Shown here: one piece after another, positions 23,933-33,860 of the stretch
Numbering within the stretch: position 1 is the stretch's first letter
Layout of the letters: every line of letters begins with the position of its first letter
Assembly: GCF_000745345.1 (NCBI RefSeq)
Contig: NZ_JQNR01000005.1
Coordinates: forward strand, 1,054,001 to 1,118,000
DNA: 64,000 nucleotides
DNA from: Actinacidiphila yeochonensis CN732
GTDB taxonomy: Bacteria > Actinomycetota > Actinomycetes > Streptomycetales > Streptomycetaceae
Direction: 5' to 3'
Translations under genes and position numbers: made by a program
Notes under the pieces: model-generated
What the model saw: only the letters and a program-made list of their open reading frames with translations
Told to the model about the DNA's origin: nothing
The model's database searches: none

Positions 23933-26341
23933 GTGGGCGACGCGGCACAGGCGACCGGAGAGCGTCCGTCGGCACCACGCCGGCGCTGGTGGCGGGGGAC
24001 AGCGCTGGTGGCGGGCACCGCTCTCCTGGCCGGCCTCCTCCAGGGCGTGGGGGCGACCGCCTCACAGGCCGCGCCGAGGACAGTCGACAAGACCGGTACG
24101 GGGTCGCGGACGGCGGCGCTCACCCTCGACAAGCTCTCCCCCGCCATCCCGGCCAAGGGGGACTCCATCACCGTGGCGGGGTCGGTGGTGAACAACGGCA
24201 GGACCACCATCACCGGCGCCCGGATCGCCGTCCACATAAACGGCCACGGGCCCCTGCGCTCCCGCAGCGCCATGGAGAGCGCGGCCGCCGACACCGGCTA
24301 CAGCGCCTCCACGGACGGCTACGAGATCAACGGTCACACCGTGCAGGTGGCCGATCTCGCTCCCGGGCACAGCGCCGCCTTCACGATCACCTTCCCGGTC
24401 AGCGCCCTCTTCCTCGGCGCCAGCGGCGTCTACCCGGTCGGCGTCAGCCTGGACGGCCAGGACGCCGCCGAGCCCTGGAGCCACGTGCTGGGCATCAAGC
24501 GGACCTTCCTGCCCTGGTACCCCGACGGCGAGTCCGCGAAGTCCACCAAGATCAGCTTCCTGTGGCCGCTCACCGACGTGCCCCACGTCGACCCCCGCGG
24601 CGACACCGCCTCCCAGGAGAGCCCGATCTTCCGGGACGACGGCCTGGTGCGGGAGCTGCAGTCCGGCAACGGGTCCGCCACGTCCGGCGGCCGGCTGTGG
24701 CAGATGGTCGAGCTCGGGAAGCAGCTCCCGATCACCTGGGTGATCGACCCGGACCTACTGGCCACCGTGGAGGCGATGACCAAGCCCTACCGCGTGGAGG
24801 GACACGGGGGTGACGTCACCCACACCACGCCCGGCACCGGGTCGGCCGTCGCCGAGAAGTGGCTCAACGAACTCAAGGGCGCGGTCGGCGGCGCCCAGGT
24901 GATCGCCCTGCCCTTCGGCGACCCCGACATCGCGTCGCTCGCCCACCACGGCAAGGGCATCAACAGCAACCTGCGGCTGGTGCAGACCGGCGAGCAGCTC
25001 GGCAAGACCACCGTGGACACCATCCTGGGGACCCAGTCGACCACCGGGGTCGCCTGGCCGGTCGACGGGGCCATCGACCCCTCCATCGTCTCCACCGCCC
25101 GCACGACGGGCGCGAAGACCGTGATCGCCCGCAGCGACTCGCTGCGGGAGAGCCCCACGCTCAGCTATACGCCGAACGCCGCCCGTCCCATCGGCGGCGG
25201 CAGCACCGCGGTGGTCGCCGACGCCACCCTGTCCACCGCCTTCGACGGCGACATGAGCAAGCCGCAGAACGCGCTGCTCGCGGTGCAGAACTACATCGCC
25301 CAGACGCTGCTGGTGACCATGGAGTCGCCCGACACGCAGCGCGACATCCTGGTCGCCCCCGAGCGGATGCCGACCGCGGCACAGGCGCACGCCATGGCCA
25401 CCGCGATCAACGCCACGGACACCACACCGTGGGCGGAGTCCGTCGACTTCAGCAGCACGGCCAAGGCCACCCCTGACCCGCAGGCGTCACGGCACGTCCC
25501 CGCCAGCTCCGCGTACCCGAGGTCGCTGCGTGCCCAGGAACTGCCCGCGGAGGCGTTCCGGCAGCTCCACGAGGTCCAGGTACACCTCAACAACTTCGTG
25601 ACGATCCTCACCATCAAGGACCGGGTGACCGTCCCGTTCCGCAACTCGATGCTGCGGGCGATGTCCACCGGCTGGCGCGGGAACAGCAAGGGCGAGACGG
25701 CCTACCGCAACGCGATCGGCGCCTACCTCACCGACCTGATCAACGCGGTCCACATCCTGAGCAAGTCGGACCTCACACTCTCCGGCCGCAGCGGCACCAT
25801 CCCGGTCACCGTGAAGAACGACCTGGGCCAGCCGATCACCGGCCTGGTCCTCAAGCTCGGCTCGAACTCCTCCATCCGTCTCAAGATCAAGAACGCCGAA
25901 CGGCCCATCTCGATCGACGGCGGCCATACCCGTACCCTGAAGTTCGAGACCACGGCGAGCGCCAACGGCCTCGCCCAGGTCACCGCCCAGCTCTACACGC
26001 AGCAGGGTGCGCTCTACGGCGAAACCGTGAGTTTCAACGTGGAGCTCACCAACGTCACCGACCTGGTGATGCTCATCATCGCCGCCGGACTGCTCCTCCT
26101 GGTCCTGGCGGGGGTGCGCATCTACCGGCAGCGCAAGAGGCACGCGGCCGGCGGCGGAGCGGACGGCGGCGACGGCGAGGGCGGCGACGGGACCGGCAGT
26201 GACGGCGGCGACGACAACGGCGACCAGAACGGCGATGAGGACGAGGACGGCGCTGATCCCGGGCACCCGGGTGACCCGGGCACGGACACCGGTCAGGAAA
26301 CCCGGGAGCCGTCTCCGGCAGGTGAGAAGGTGGACGGATAG
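23933..26341 (+). CDS. DUF6049-type secreted/membrane protein
   Basis: An 802-residue protein from a GTG at 23933 (VGDAAQATGERPSAPRR). An Arg-rich start and hydrophobic stretch (GTALVAGTALLAGLLQGVGA) form a signal peptide. A large extracellular region follows with Ig-like beta features (LSPAIPAKGDSITVAGSVVN). One C-terminal membrane helix (LVMLIIAAGLLLLVLAGVRI) precedes a basic stop and a Gly/Asp-rich cytoplasmic tail. From memory this is the DUF6049 family upstream of murJ in Streptomyces. Its function is unknown; location beside murJ suggests wall assembly. It is 26 bases before murJ. Confidence 0.8.
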   Translation: MGDAAQATGERPSAPRRRWWRGTALVAGTALLAGLLQGVGATASQAAPRTVDKTGTGSRTAALTLDKLSPAIPAKGDSITVAGSVVNNGRTTITGARIAVHINGHGPLRSRSAMESAAADTGYSASTDGYEINGHTVQVADLAPGHSAAFTITFPVSALFLGASGVYPVGVSLDGQDAAEPWSHVLGIKRTFLPWYPDGESAKSTKISFLWPLTDVPHVDPRGDTASQESPIFRDDGLVRELQSGNGSATSGGRLWQMVELGKQLPITWVIDPDLLATVEAMTKPYRVEGHGGDVTHTTPGTGSAVAEKWLNELKGAVGGAQVIALPFGDPDIASLAHHGKGINSNLRLVQTGEQLGKTTVDTILGTQSTTGVAWPVDGAIDPSIVSTARTTGAKTVIARSDSLRESPTLSYTPNAARPIGGGSTAVVADATLSTAFDGDMSKPQNALLAVQNYIAQTLLVTMESPDTQRDILVAPERMPTAAQAHAMATAINATDTTPWAESVDFSSTAKATPDPQASRHVPASSAYPRSLRAQELPAEAFRQLHEVQVHLNNFVTILTIKDRVTVPFRNSMLRAMSTGWRGNSKGETAYRNAIGAYLTDLINAVHILSKSDLTLSGRSGTIPVTVKNDLGQPITGLVLKLGSNSSIRLKIKNAERPISIDGGHTRTLKFETTASANGLAQVTAQLYTQQGALYGETVSFNVELTNVTDLVMLIIAAGLLLLVLAGVRIYRQRKRHAAGGGADGGDGEGGDGTGSDGGDDNGDQNGDEDEDGADPGHPGDPGTDTGQETREPSPAGEKVDG

Positions 26342-26367
26342 CCAGCGGACAATAAGGTGGGGCACTG

Positions 26368-28890
26368 ATGAACGCGCCGTACGACGGTGATCGCGACTCT
26401 GCGGGCCGGCCGCCTCACTCGGCCGACCAGCAGCCCTCACCTCACGACCCCTACGTCCAGGGCACCTACGCCTACGACCCCTACCCGCACCAGGGCACGG
26501 GGCCGGGGCCGGCCGAGGACGGCTTCTACGACCAGGACGCCCAGCCGCCGCACCAGCAGCCGTACGGCGGCCAGCACTGGCAGCAGACCGCCCACCCGCA
26601 CATGCCGTACGGCGACAACCCCGCGATGCTCTACGTAGGGGTGGACGACCTCGGCCAGACGGGCGGCATGCCGGTCTTCGACGCCTACGAGCACCTCTTC
26701 CGCGACCAGCGGACGGGCGGCGGGCAGCCTGAGGCCGCACCCGCCCAGGGCCCGGGGCAACAGGGCTGGCAGCAGGGCTACCAGCAGCCCTATCCGCAGC
26801 AGCAGGACCCGCGGTACCAGCAGGGCTACCCGCAGGACCCGCAGCAGGCCCCGCACGGCTACCCGCAGCAGGACTACCAGGCGCAGGGCTACCAGCAGCA
26901 GCCCGGTGAGGGCGGCCCCGGATACGGGTACGGCGACGCCGGCTACAGCCAGCCCACGACCTACCACCACGACCAGCCGTACCCGCAGCAGGGCTACGCC
27001 GACCCGCACCATCCCGCGGGCACGCAGCAGTACGGCCAGGCTCCCTACGAGGAGCAGACCCAGTACGCGCAGGGCACGTACGCCCCGCAGGGCTACGGGC
27101 CCGGCCAGGCCCAGGAGGCCGGGTACGCCGACCCGCGGTACGTCCCCGAGCACCCGCAGGTGCCGCAGCCCGAACCGGTGGACGCCGGCGAGGCGGCGGC
27201 TCCGGCCGCCGAGGCCACCGGGCCGATGCCGGTCACCCCGGCCCCGGAGACCGGCGCGCGGACCAACATCCTCAAGTCGAGCGCGCTCATGGCGGCCGGC
27301 ACCCTGGTCTCGCGCGTCACCGGCTTCGTCCGCACCCTGGTGATCGCCGCGGCGATCGGCCTGGCCACCCTCGGCGACTCCTACGCGGTCGCCAACACGC
27401 TGCCGACGATGATCTACATCCTCACCATCGGCGGTGGCCTCAACTCCGTCTTCGTCCCTCAGCTGGCCCGTGCCATGAAGGACGACGACGACGGCGGCGC
27501 GGCGTACGCCAACCGGCTGCTGACCGTGGTCATGGTGGCGCTCGGCGGCATCGTCGCCGTCACGGTGGTCGGCGCACCGCTGCTGATCAAGATCATGTCC
27601 CCGAAGATCGCGGCGGATCCTGACTCCTACCGGGTGGCGATCGCCTTCGCCCGCTACTGCATGCCGACGATCTTCTTCATGGGCGTGCACGTGGTGATGG
27701 GGCAGGTGCTCAACGCCCGCGGCCGGTTCGGCGCGATGATGTGGACGCCGGTGCTGAACAACCTCGTGGTGATCTTCACCTTCGGGATGTTCATCTGGGT
27801 CTACGGCCCCTACAGCTCCACCCACATGGACGCCACCACGATCACGCCCCAGGGCGTCCGCCTGCTCGGCCTGGGCACGCTGCTGGGCCTGGTGGTGCAG
27901 TCGCTGTCGATGCTGCCCTACCTCAGGGACGCCGGCTTCAAGTTCCGGCCGCGGTTCGACTGGCGCGGCCACGGCCTGGGCAAGACGGCCAAGCTGGCCA
28001 AGTGGACGTTCTTCTTCGTGCTCGCCAACCAGGCCGGCCTGATCGTCGTCACCCAGCTCGCCACCTGGGGCGGCATCAACGCCGACAAGAGCGGCTACCA
28101 GGGCACGGGCATCACCGCCTACAACAACGCGCTGCTGATCTGGCAGATGCCGCAGGCGATCATCACCGTCTCGGTGATGGCCGCGGTGCTGCCGCGGATC
28201 TCCCGGGCCGCCGCCGACGGCGACGTCACGGCGGTCCGCGACGACATCTCCTACGGTCTGCGCACCTCCGCCGTGGCGATCGTCCCGGCCGGCTTCGCCT
28301 TCCTCACCCTCGGCGTGCCGATGTGCAGCCTGCTCTACGCCAGCACCGGAACGGAGTCGGCCCGGAACATCGGCTTCATCCTCATGGCGTTCGGCGTGGG
28401 CCTGATCCCCTTCTCCGCCCAGTACGTGCTCCTGCGCGGCTTCTACGCCTTCGAGGACACCCGCACCCCCTTCTACAACACGGTGGTCGTGGCCGCGGTG
28501 AACGCGGCGGCCTCCATCGTCTCGTTCGTCGTACTGCCCAACCGGTGGGCTGTGACCGGTATGGCGTTCTCCTACGGCCTCGCCTACGCGGTGGGCGTGG
28601 GCGTGGCCGCCAAGCGGCTGCGGGCGCGGCTCCAGGGCGACCTGGACGGGCGCCGGGTGATGCGCACCTACGCGCGGCTGGCGGGGGCCTGCATCCCGGC
28701 CAGCCTGGTCGCGGGCGCGGCCGTCATCGTGGTCTTCAAGGAACTCGGCAGCGGCGCCACCGGCGCGCTCGCCGCGCTGGTGGTCGGCGGCTGCCTGCTG
28801 CTGGGGCTCTTCGTGGTGACCGCGAAGCGGATGCGCATCCAGGAGATGACCGCGATGATCGGCATGGTGCGGGGCCGACTCGGGCGCTGA
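26368..28890 (+). CDS. murJ: lipid II flippase MurJ (MviN)
   Basis: An 840-residue protein. MurJ flips lipid II across the membrane for peptidoglycan synthesis. The first 290 residues form a cytoplasmic low-complexity region rich in Gln, Pro, Tyr and Gly (repeats like QQGYPQDPQQ), far longer than the core needs. The core begins NILKSSALMAAGTLVSRVTG and spans about fourteen helices, including the conserved Arg-rich start of helix 1 and a central PQAIITVSVMAAVLPRIS. It is followed on the same strand by a pseudokinase; in Mycobacterium tuberculosis the equivalent pseudokinase is fused to the MviN C-terminus. Confidence 0.93.
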   Translation: MNAPYDGDRDSAGRPPHSADQQPSPHDPYVQGTYAYDPYPHQGTGPGPAEDGFYDQDAQPPHQQPYGGQHWQQTAHPHMPYGDNPAMLYVGVDDLGQTGGMPVFDAYEHLFRDQRTGGGQPEAAPAQGPGQQGWQQGYQQPYPQQQDPRYQQGYPQDPQQAPHGYPQQDYQAQGYQQQPGEGGPGYGYGDAGYSQPTTYHHDQPYPQQGYADPHHPAGTQQYGQAPYEEQTQYAQGTYAPQGYGPGQAQEAGYADPRYVPEHPQVPQPEPVDAGEAAAPAAEATGPMPVTPAPETGARTNILKSSALMAAGTLVSRVTGFVRTLVIAAAIGLATLGDSYAVANTLPTMIYILTIGGGLNSVFVPQLARAMKDDDDGGAAYANRLLTVVMVALGGIVAVTVVGAPLLIKIMSPKIAADPDSYRVAIAFARYCMPTIFFMGVHVVMGQVLNARGRFGAMMWTPVLNNLVVIFTFGMFIWVYGPYSSTHMDATTITPQGVRLLGLGTLLGLVVQSLSMLPYLRDAGFKFRPRFDWRGHGLGKTAKLAKWTFFFVLANQAGLIVVTQLATWGGINADKSGYQGTGITAYNNALLIWQMPQAIITVSVMAAVLPRISRAAADGDVTAVRDDISYGLRTSAVAIVPAGFAFLTLGVPMCSLLYASTGTESARNIGFILMAFGVGLIPFSAQYVLLRGFYAFEDTRTPFYNTVVVAAVNAAASIVSFVVLPNRWAVTGMAFSYGLAYAVGVGVAAKRLRARLQGDLDGRRVMRTYARLAGACIPASLVAGAAVIVVFKELGSGATGALAALVVGGCLLLGLFVVTAKRMRIQEMTAMIGMVRGRLGR

Positions 28891-29049
28891 CCAGGGGGAG
28901 CGGCTCACCAGGCAGCGAGCGCACCGCCCTTCGGGGCCACGGGTGTCGTGCGGACAGCCGGAGTACGGGCACAATTGGCATCGGCTGTCAGCGGCCCGAC
29001 GTGAGGTGCGTGCCAGGTGCGGGCGATGGATGGGGAGGCAGGAACGACG

Positions 29050-31100
29050 GTGGCGGATCGGAGCACGGCCGCCGTCGGTGTGGCCAACGAGGGCGCCGAA
29101 GAGCCGCCCGTCGCCCTCGGGGAGGGCGCCACGACCGACGGACCCACGAACGACGGACCCACGACCGACGACCGGACCGACGACGAGACCGCCGAGGGCG
29201 GCGCGGAGAAGGCCCAGGACAGCTCCGCGAGCGACCCGGGTGCCACCGTGCCGATCAAGGAGGCCGGGGAAGGCCCGGGGGACAGCACGGGCGCCGTGGA
29301 CGGCGATGGAGAGGCCGTGGAAGGGCACCAGAGCGACGCTGGGGAGCTTTCCGGCACCACCACCCAACCGTTGCCGGAGAAGCCCGGGAGCACCGCGTCT
29401 GACGCCGCCGACGCCGCCGACGGCGTCGCGACACCCGCCGCAGCGGACACGGCGGCCACCACGCAGGTCGTGGGCGGGGCCGCTTCCCCCCGGACCACCG
29501 CCGAGCGGAAGGGCTCCGGCAACGGCTCCGCCAGCGCCGCCGCGCGGGAGAACGGGACCGCCCGGCCGGCGAAGCCCAGGACCACCGCGCCCGAACCGCA
29601 CAGCGGCCACAAGTTGGCCCGCCGCTACCAGCTCGCCGAGTGCGTGACCCGGGTGGACGGCTTCAGCAGCTGGCGGGCGGTCGACGAGAAGCTGCGCAGG
29701 GCCGTCGGCATCCACATCCTCCCCGCCGACCATCCGCGTGCCCGCTCGGTGCTCGCCGCGGCCCGCTCCGCGGCCCTCCTCGGCGATCCCCGTTTCGTCC
29801 AGGTCCTCGACGCCGTCGAGGAGGGCGACCTGGTCTACGTCATCCACGAGTGGCTGCCCGACGCCGCCTCGCTCGGCGACCTGCTCGCGGTCGGCCCGCT
29901 CGACCCGCACGAGGCCCAGCACATGGTGAGCCAGGTCTCGCAGGCGATGGCCGCCGCGCACCGCGAGGGCCTCTCCCACCTGAAGCTGGACCCGGGCGCG
30001 GTGCTGCGTACGGTCTCGGGTCAGTACCGCATTCGCGGCCTCGCGGTCACCGCGGCGCTGCGCGGCCTCACCGCCGACCGCCCCGCCCGCCAGGACACCG
30101 AGGCGGTGGGCGCCCTGCTGTACGCCTCCCTCACCCAGCGCTGGCCGTACGAGGAGGACGCGCACGGGCTGGCCGGCCTCCCCAAGGGCGTCGGCCTGAT
30201 CGCCCCGACCAGGTGCGCGCCGGAGTCCACCGCGGACTGTCCGAGGTCGCCATGCGCGCGCTGGCCAACGACGGTGCCACCGCCTCGCGCGAGGAGCCGC
30301 CCTGCACCACCCCGGAGGAGCTGGCCAAAGCGGTCGCCGCCATCCCGCGCATCCGCCCGGTCGAGCACACCCCGCCCGCCTACGCGGTGCCCACCTTCAG
30401 GCAGGCGCCGCAGCCGCCCCTCGGCGCCGGCCGGCACCCCGTACCGCCGCCCGCGCCGCTGCCTCCCACACTGCCCGGCCGGACCGGGCGCATCCTCAAG
30501 GGAGTGGTCGGCGCCATCGTGGTGGCCGCCATCGGCCTGGCCAGCTGGCAGCTCGCCGACACCCTGAAGTCGCGCGAGGACCGGCCCGGCCGCCATGCGA
30601 CGTCCGGCGCGGTGGCGTCGCAGAGCGCGCCCGCCAAGCCCGCCACGCACCCGATCAAGATCGTCGGCGCCCAGGACTTCGACCCGTACAGCGACGACGG
30701 CAGCGAGAACCCCGAGAAGGTGCCCAAGGCCATCGACGGGAACACCTCCACCTACTGGGAGACGAGCTGGTACTCCACCGCTGATCTCGGCAGCCTCAAA
30801 CCGGGTGTCGGGTTGATCGTCGACCTCGGCAGCGCCCACAAGGTCGGCAAGGTGAGCGTCGACCTCATAGGGGGCAGCACCTCCGTGGATCTGATGGCCG
30901 CGGGGAAGGACGCCGCTTCGGCACCCACATCGCTCGACGGCTTCACCAAGGTCGCCTCGGGCTCCGGAGCGCAGCAGCTGACGCTCGTCCCGCAGTCGGA
31001 CGTGACCTCCCGCTACCTGCTGGTGTGGCTGACGAAGCTGCCGCAGATGCAGGACGGCCACTACCGTGGCCGGATCGCTGAGATCAACGTGACCAGCTGA
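29050..31100 (+). pseudogene. MurJ-associated pseudokinase with extracellular domain, frameshifted
   Basis: Two frames together encode one recognisable protein. From a GTG near 29050 (VADRSTAAVGVANEG) an acidic region leads to a kinase-like domain (RRYQLAECVTRVDGFSSWRA). The invariant Lys is not evident, and HRD and DFG are replaced (SHLKLDPGAV, IRGLAVTAAL), so it is a pseudokinase. At 30202-30210 the frame is lost: GLIAP should continue DQVRAGVHRGLSEVAMRAL, which lies in another frame, as if one base were missing. The downstream frame holds a membrane helix (VVGAIVVAAIGLASWQLA) and an extracellular discoidin-like domain with DGNTSTYWETSWY. A sequencing error is as likely as a real mutation. 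Confidence 0.7.
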
Positions 31101-31127
31101 CCGCGTCTGCGGACTGGGGGGTCTGCC

Positions 31128-31805
31128 TTGGAGGGAAGCCCGCACGGCGGAAGCCCGCACGGCGACGCCGAGCTCCTCGCCCGGCACGTCGCGGGCGACC
31201 CCGACGCCTTCGCTGAACTTGTCCGGCGCCACCGCGACCGCCTCTGGGCGGTGGCGCTGCGGACGCTGGGGGACCGCGAAGAGGCCGCTGACGCCCTCCA
31301 GGACGCCTTCGTGTCGGCGTTCCGCTCCGCACACACCTTCCGTGGCCAGGCCGCCGTCACGACGTGGCTGCACCGCATCACCGTGAACGCCTGCCTGGAC
31401 CGGATTCGGCGAGCCGCCACCCGGCGCACGGCTCCCGTGGCGGAAGAGGAACGCCTGGACGCGCTGATGGAGCCGCAGGAGTCCGCGGAGGCGCCGGCGG
31501 AGCGCGAGGAGCTCCACCGGGAGGTGCTGGCCGCCCTCGCGACGCTGCCCGCCGAACAGCGGGCCGCCCTGGTCCTCGTCGACATGCAGGGCTACTCGGT
31601 GGCGGAGGCCGCAGCGATCCTGGAGGTGCCCACGGGCACGATCAAGAGCCGGTGCGCCCGGGGCCGGGCCCGCCTGGCGCCCCTCGTACGCCACCTCCGC
31701 TCGGCGGAGAGCGGAAGCCCGGGCGGTACGCCGGGAAGGAACCGGACGGAGCAGAGACCCGTCCCAGAGACAGGCACGCAGCGGGACGGAGGTGGACAAC
31801 GGTGA
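31128..31805 (+). CDS. sigM: ECF RNA polymerase sigma factor (SigM-type)
   Basis: A 225-residue protein, probably starting at the TTG at 31128, behind a G-rich site. Region 2 runs AFAELVRRHRDRLWAVALRT through AVTTWLHRITVNACLDRIR. Region 4 is LPAEQRAALVLVDMQGYS then EVPTGTIKSRCARGRARL. ECF factors direct polymerase to stress promoters and are held by a paired anti-sigma factor; here the next gene overlaps by 4 bases. The order murJ, pseudokinase, sigma factor, anti-sigma, trxB, trxA matches the mycobacterial sigM locus, hence the symbol. Confidence 0.88.
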   Translation: MEGSPHGGSPHGDAELLARHVAGDPDAFAELVRRHRDRLWAVALRTLGDREEAADALQDAFVSAFRSAHTFRGQAAVTTWLHRITVNACLDRIRRAATRRTAPVAEEERLDALMEPQESAEAPAEREELHREVLAALATLPAEQRAALVLVDMQGYSVAEAAAILEVPTGTIKSRCARGRARLAPLVRHLRSAESGSPGGTPGRNRTEQRPVPETGTQRDGGGQR

Positions 31806-32752
31806 CGACGGCAGGAGACGGGGACGTCCACCCCGATGTGGTCGAGATCTCCGACCTCGCTGAAAGCCTGCTCCCCGCGGAGCGGGCAGCGGAGGTGCGA
31901 GCGCACCTCGCCGCCTGTGCCGCGTGCGCGGACGTCCTGGCCGTGCTCGACGACGTGCCGGGACTCCTGAGCGCACTGCCGTCCCCGGGGCCGCTCCCCG
32001 ACGATGTGGCGGACCGCATCGACGCGGCGCTCGCCGACGAGGCACTGCGGGGCGCCTTGGGCGGTGTTCCACGTGGAACTGCGGCGCCGGAAGCTCCTGC
32101 CGCTGTTCCACGTGGAACAGCGGTGCCGGTTCCACGTGGAACAGCGGGGGCAACTGATCGTCCTCATGGACCCACCGGTCCCGGCCGATGCTCCGGGGCC
32201 TCCCGGGCGGCGGTTCCGTGGTCGGGTGAGCGGCGAGGGCGCGTGCGGCGGCGCGTGATCTACGCCGCAGTGTGCGCTGCCGCTGCCGCTGTGCTCGGGG
32301 GGGCGATCTACGGCATCACCTCGTCCGGCTTGGGTACGGGTGCCAGCAATGAGTCCTCAGGTGCGAAGAGAGCCGACACGGCCACGGTGGGCAGCTCAGT
32401 CGGCGAGCAGGTCCACCGGCTGCTGTCGGCTTCCGGCAGCACGCAGCCCAGGGGGGAAGCCCCGGTGGCGCCCGACCGTGCCCGGACGCCGATGCTCAGC
32501 GGACCGGACGCCTCGCCCACGGGCATCTCGGGTCAGGCCGCTGCCACAGTGCCCTCGTGTGTGGTCAAGGCCACCCAGCGGCCCCAGGCGCCGATCGCCG
32601 TGCAGCGGGAGCTCTTTCAGGGGGTCGACTCCTACCTCCTCGTGCTTCCGCACCCGGCCGACACCACCAGGGTCGATGCGTTCGTGGTCAAGGCCTCCTG
32701 CACCGGGTCCACCTCAGGCACCGTCCTCTACCGGGCGACGTACTCGCGTTGA
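31802..32752 (+). CDS. zinc-type anti-sigma factor, linker carries three parS sites
   Basis: A 316-residue protein from a GTG at 31802 that overlaps the sigma gene stop. The N-terminal zinc-type anti-sigma motif is RAHLAACAACADV (HxxxCxxC) near residue 37. One membrane helix (VIYAAVCAAAAAVLGGAIYG) lies near 155. The extracytoplasmic part has two Cys (PSCVV and KASCTGS). Between zinc motif and helix, three parS-type sites (32066, 32105, 32129) are translated as VPRGTA three times in a 26-residue stretch. The cytoplasmic linker therefore seems tolerant of sequence imposed by DNA-binding sites. The sigma factor is the presumed target. Confidence 0.85.
   Translation: MTTAGDGDVHPDVVEISDLAESLLPAERAAEVRAHLAACAACADVLAVLDDVPGLLSALPSPGPLPDDVADRIDAALADEALRGALGGVPRGTAAPEAPAAVPRGTAVPVPRGTAGATDRPHGPTGPGRCSGASRAAVPWSGERRGRVRRRVIYAAVCAAAAAVLGGAIYGITSSGLGTGASNESSGAKRADTATVGSSVGEQVHRLLSASGSTQPRGEAPVAPDRARTPMLSGPDASPTGISGQAAATVPSCVVKATQRPQAPIAVQRELFQGVDSYLLVLPHPADTTRVDAFVVKASCTGSTSGTVLYRATYSR
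32066..32142. other. parS: three parS-type sites inside the anti-sigma gene
   Basis: GTTCCACGTGGAAC occurs at 32066-32079, 32105-32118 and 32129-32142. Start-to-start spacings are 39 and 24 bases, nearly a mirror image of the 24 and 40 at the MFS cluster. All three are read in the frame that gives VPRGT. Confidence 0.85.
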
Positions 32753-32788
32753 CGGCTCGCCGGTGAGCACCCTCACGGTGGGCCGCGG

Positions 32789-32815
32789 GGGAATGCCGGG
32801 CCCGTAGTATCCGTT
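32789..32815 (+). promoter_or_regulatory. SigR-type promoter of trxB-trxA
   Basis: GGGAAT at 32789-32794 is followed after exactly 18 bases by GTT at 32813-32815, the consensus of the thiol-stress sigma factor SigR. It lies about 60 bases before the trxB start. SigR control of trxBA is established in S. coelicolor; here it is inferred from the match. Confidence 0.82.
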
Positions 32816-32873
32816 AGGCAGGACAAGAGTCCAGCCAGGGCCCCAGCAGCACGGCAGAGACGAGGAAATCCCC

Positions 32874-33824
32874 GTGACCGACGTCCGTAACGTGATCATC
32901 ATCGGTTCTGGGCCCGCGGGGTACACCGCGGCGCTCTACACGGCGCGTGCGTCTCTCAACCCGCTGGTCTTCGAGGGCTCCGTCACCGCTGGCGGGGCGC
33001 TCATGAACACCACCGAGGTGGAGAACTTCCCCGGGTTCAGGGACGGCATTCTGGGGCCGGATCTGATGGACAACATGCGCGCCCAGGCTGAGCGCTTCGG
33101 CGCCGAGCTGGTGCCGGACGACGTGACCGCGGTGGACTTCAGCGGTGACATCAAGACGGTGACCGACTCCGCCGGCACGGTCCACCGGGCGCGCGCGGTG
33201 ATCGTCACCACCGGTTCCCAGCACCGCAAGCTCAACCTCCCCAACGAGGACCAGCTCTCGGGCCGCGGCGTCTCCTGGTGCGCCACGTGCGACGGCTTCT
33301 TCTTCCGCGACCACGACATCGCCGTCATCGGCGGCGGCGACACGGCCATGGAGGAGGCGACCTTCCTGTCGCGCTTCGCCAAGTCGGTGAAGATCGTCCA
33401 CCGCCGGGACAGCCTGCGGGCGTCCAAGGCGATGCAGGAGCGCGCGTACGCCGACCCGAAGATCTCCTTCGTCTGGGACAGCGAGGTTGCCGAGATCCAC
33501 GGCGACGGGAAGCTCTCCTCCCTGACGCTGCGGAACACCGTCAACGGAGAGACTTCCGAGCTCCCCGTCAGCGGACTGTTCATCGCGATCGGCCACGACC
33601 CGCGGACCGAGCTCTTCAAGGGCGTGCTCGACCTGGACGCGGAGGGCTACCTCAAGGTCCAGTCTCCGAGCACCCGCACCAGCGTCCCCGGAGTGTTCGC
33701 CGCCGGCGACGTGGTGGACCACACCTACCGTCAGGCGATCACTGCGGCGGGCACGGGCTGTTCGGCCGCACTGGACGCCGAGCGCTACCTCGCTGCGCTG
33801 TCCGACTCCGAGAAGACCGCCTGA
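32874..33824 (+). CDS. trxB: thioredoxin reductase
   Basis: A 316-residue flavoprotein from a GTG at 32874 ([20 protein letters not shown]). It passes electrons from NADPH via FAD and a disulfide to thioredoxin, encoded 36 bases downstream. The FAD motif [16 protein letters not shown], the redox pair in [13 protein letters not shown], the NADPH motif [11 protein letters not shown] and the second FAD motif [16 protein letters not shown] are all present. A SigR-type promoter lies upstream, so oxidation of thiols should induce it. Confidence 0.96.
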   Translation: MTDVRNVIIIGSGPAGYTAALYTARASLNPLVFEGSVTAGGALMNTTEVENFPGFRDGILGPDLMDNMRAQAERFGAELVPDDVTAVDFSGDIKTVTDSAGTVHRARAVIVTTGSQHRKLNLPNEDQLSGRGVSWCATCDGFFFRDHDIAVIGGGDTAMEEATFLSRFAKSVKIVHRRDSLRASKAMQERAYADPKISFVWDSEVAEIHGDGKLSSLTLRNTVNGETSELPVSGLFIAIGHDPRTELFKGVLDLDAEGYLKVQSPSTRTSVPGVFAAGDVVDHTYRQAITAAGTGCSAALDAERYLAALSDSEKTA

Positions 33825-33860
33825 CCTTCCCCGTCCCCCCTACCTACTGAGGAGGCCACC

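Noticed and set aside
26760-27130. Repeat-rich stretch considered as a CRISPR-like array
   Set aside because: It encodes the Gln/Pro/Tyr-rich N-terminus of MurJ.
26437-30165. 1242-residue minus-strand frame opposite murJ
   Set aside because: Shadow frame in GC-rich DNA; the sense frames hold MurJ and the pseudokinase.
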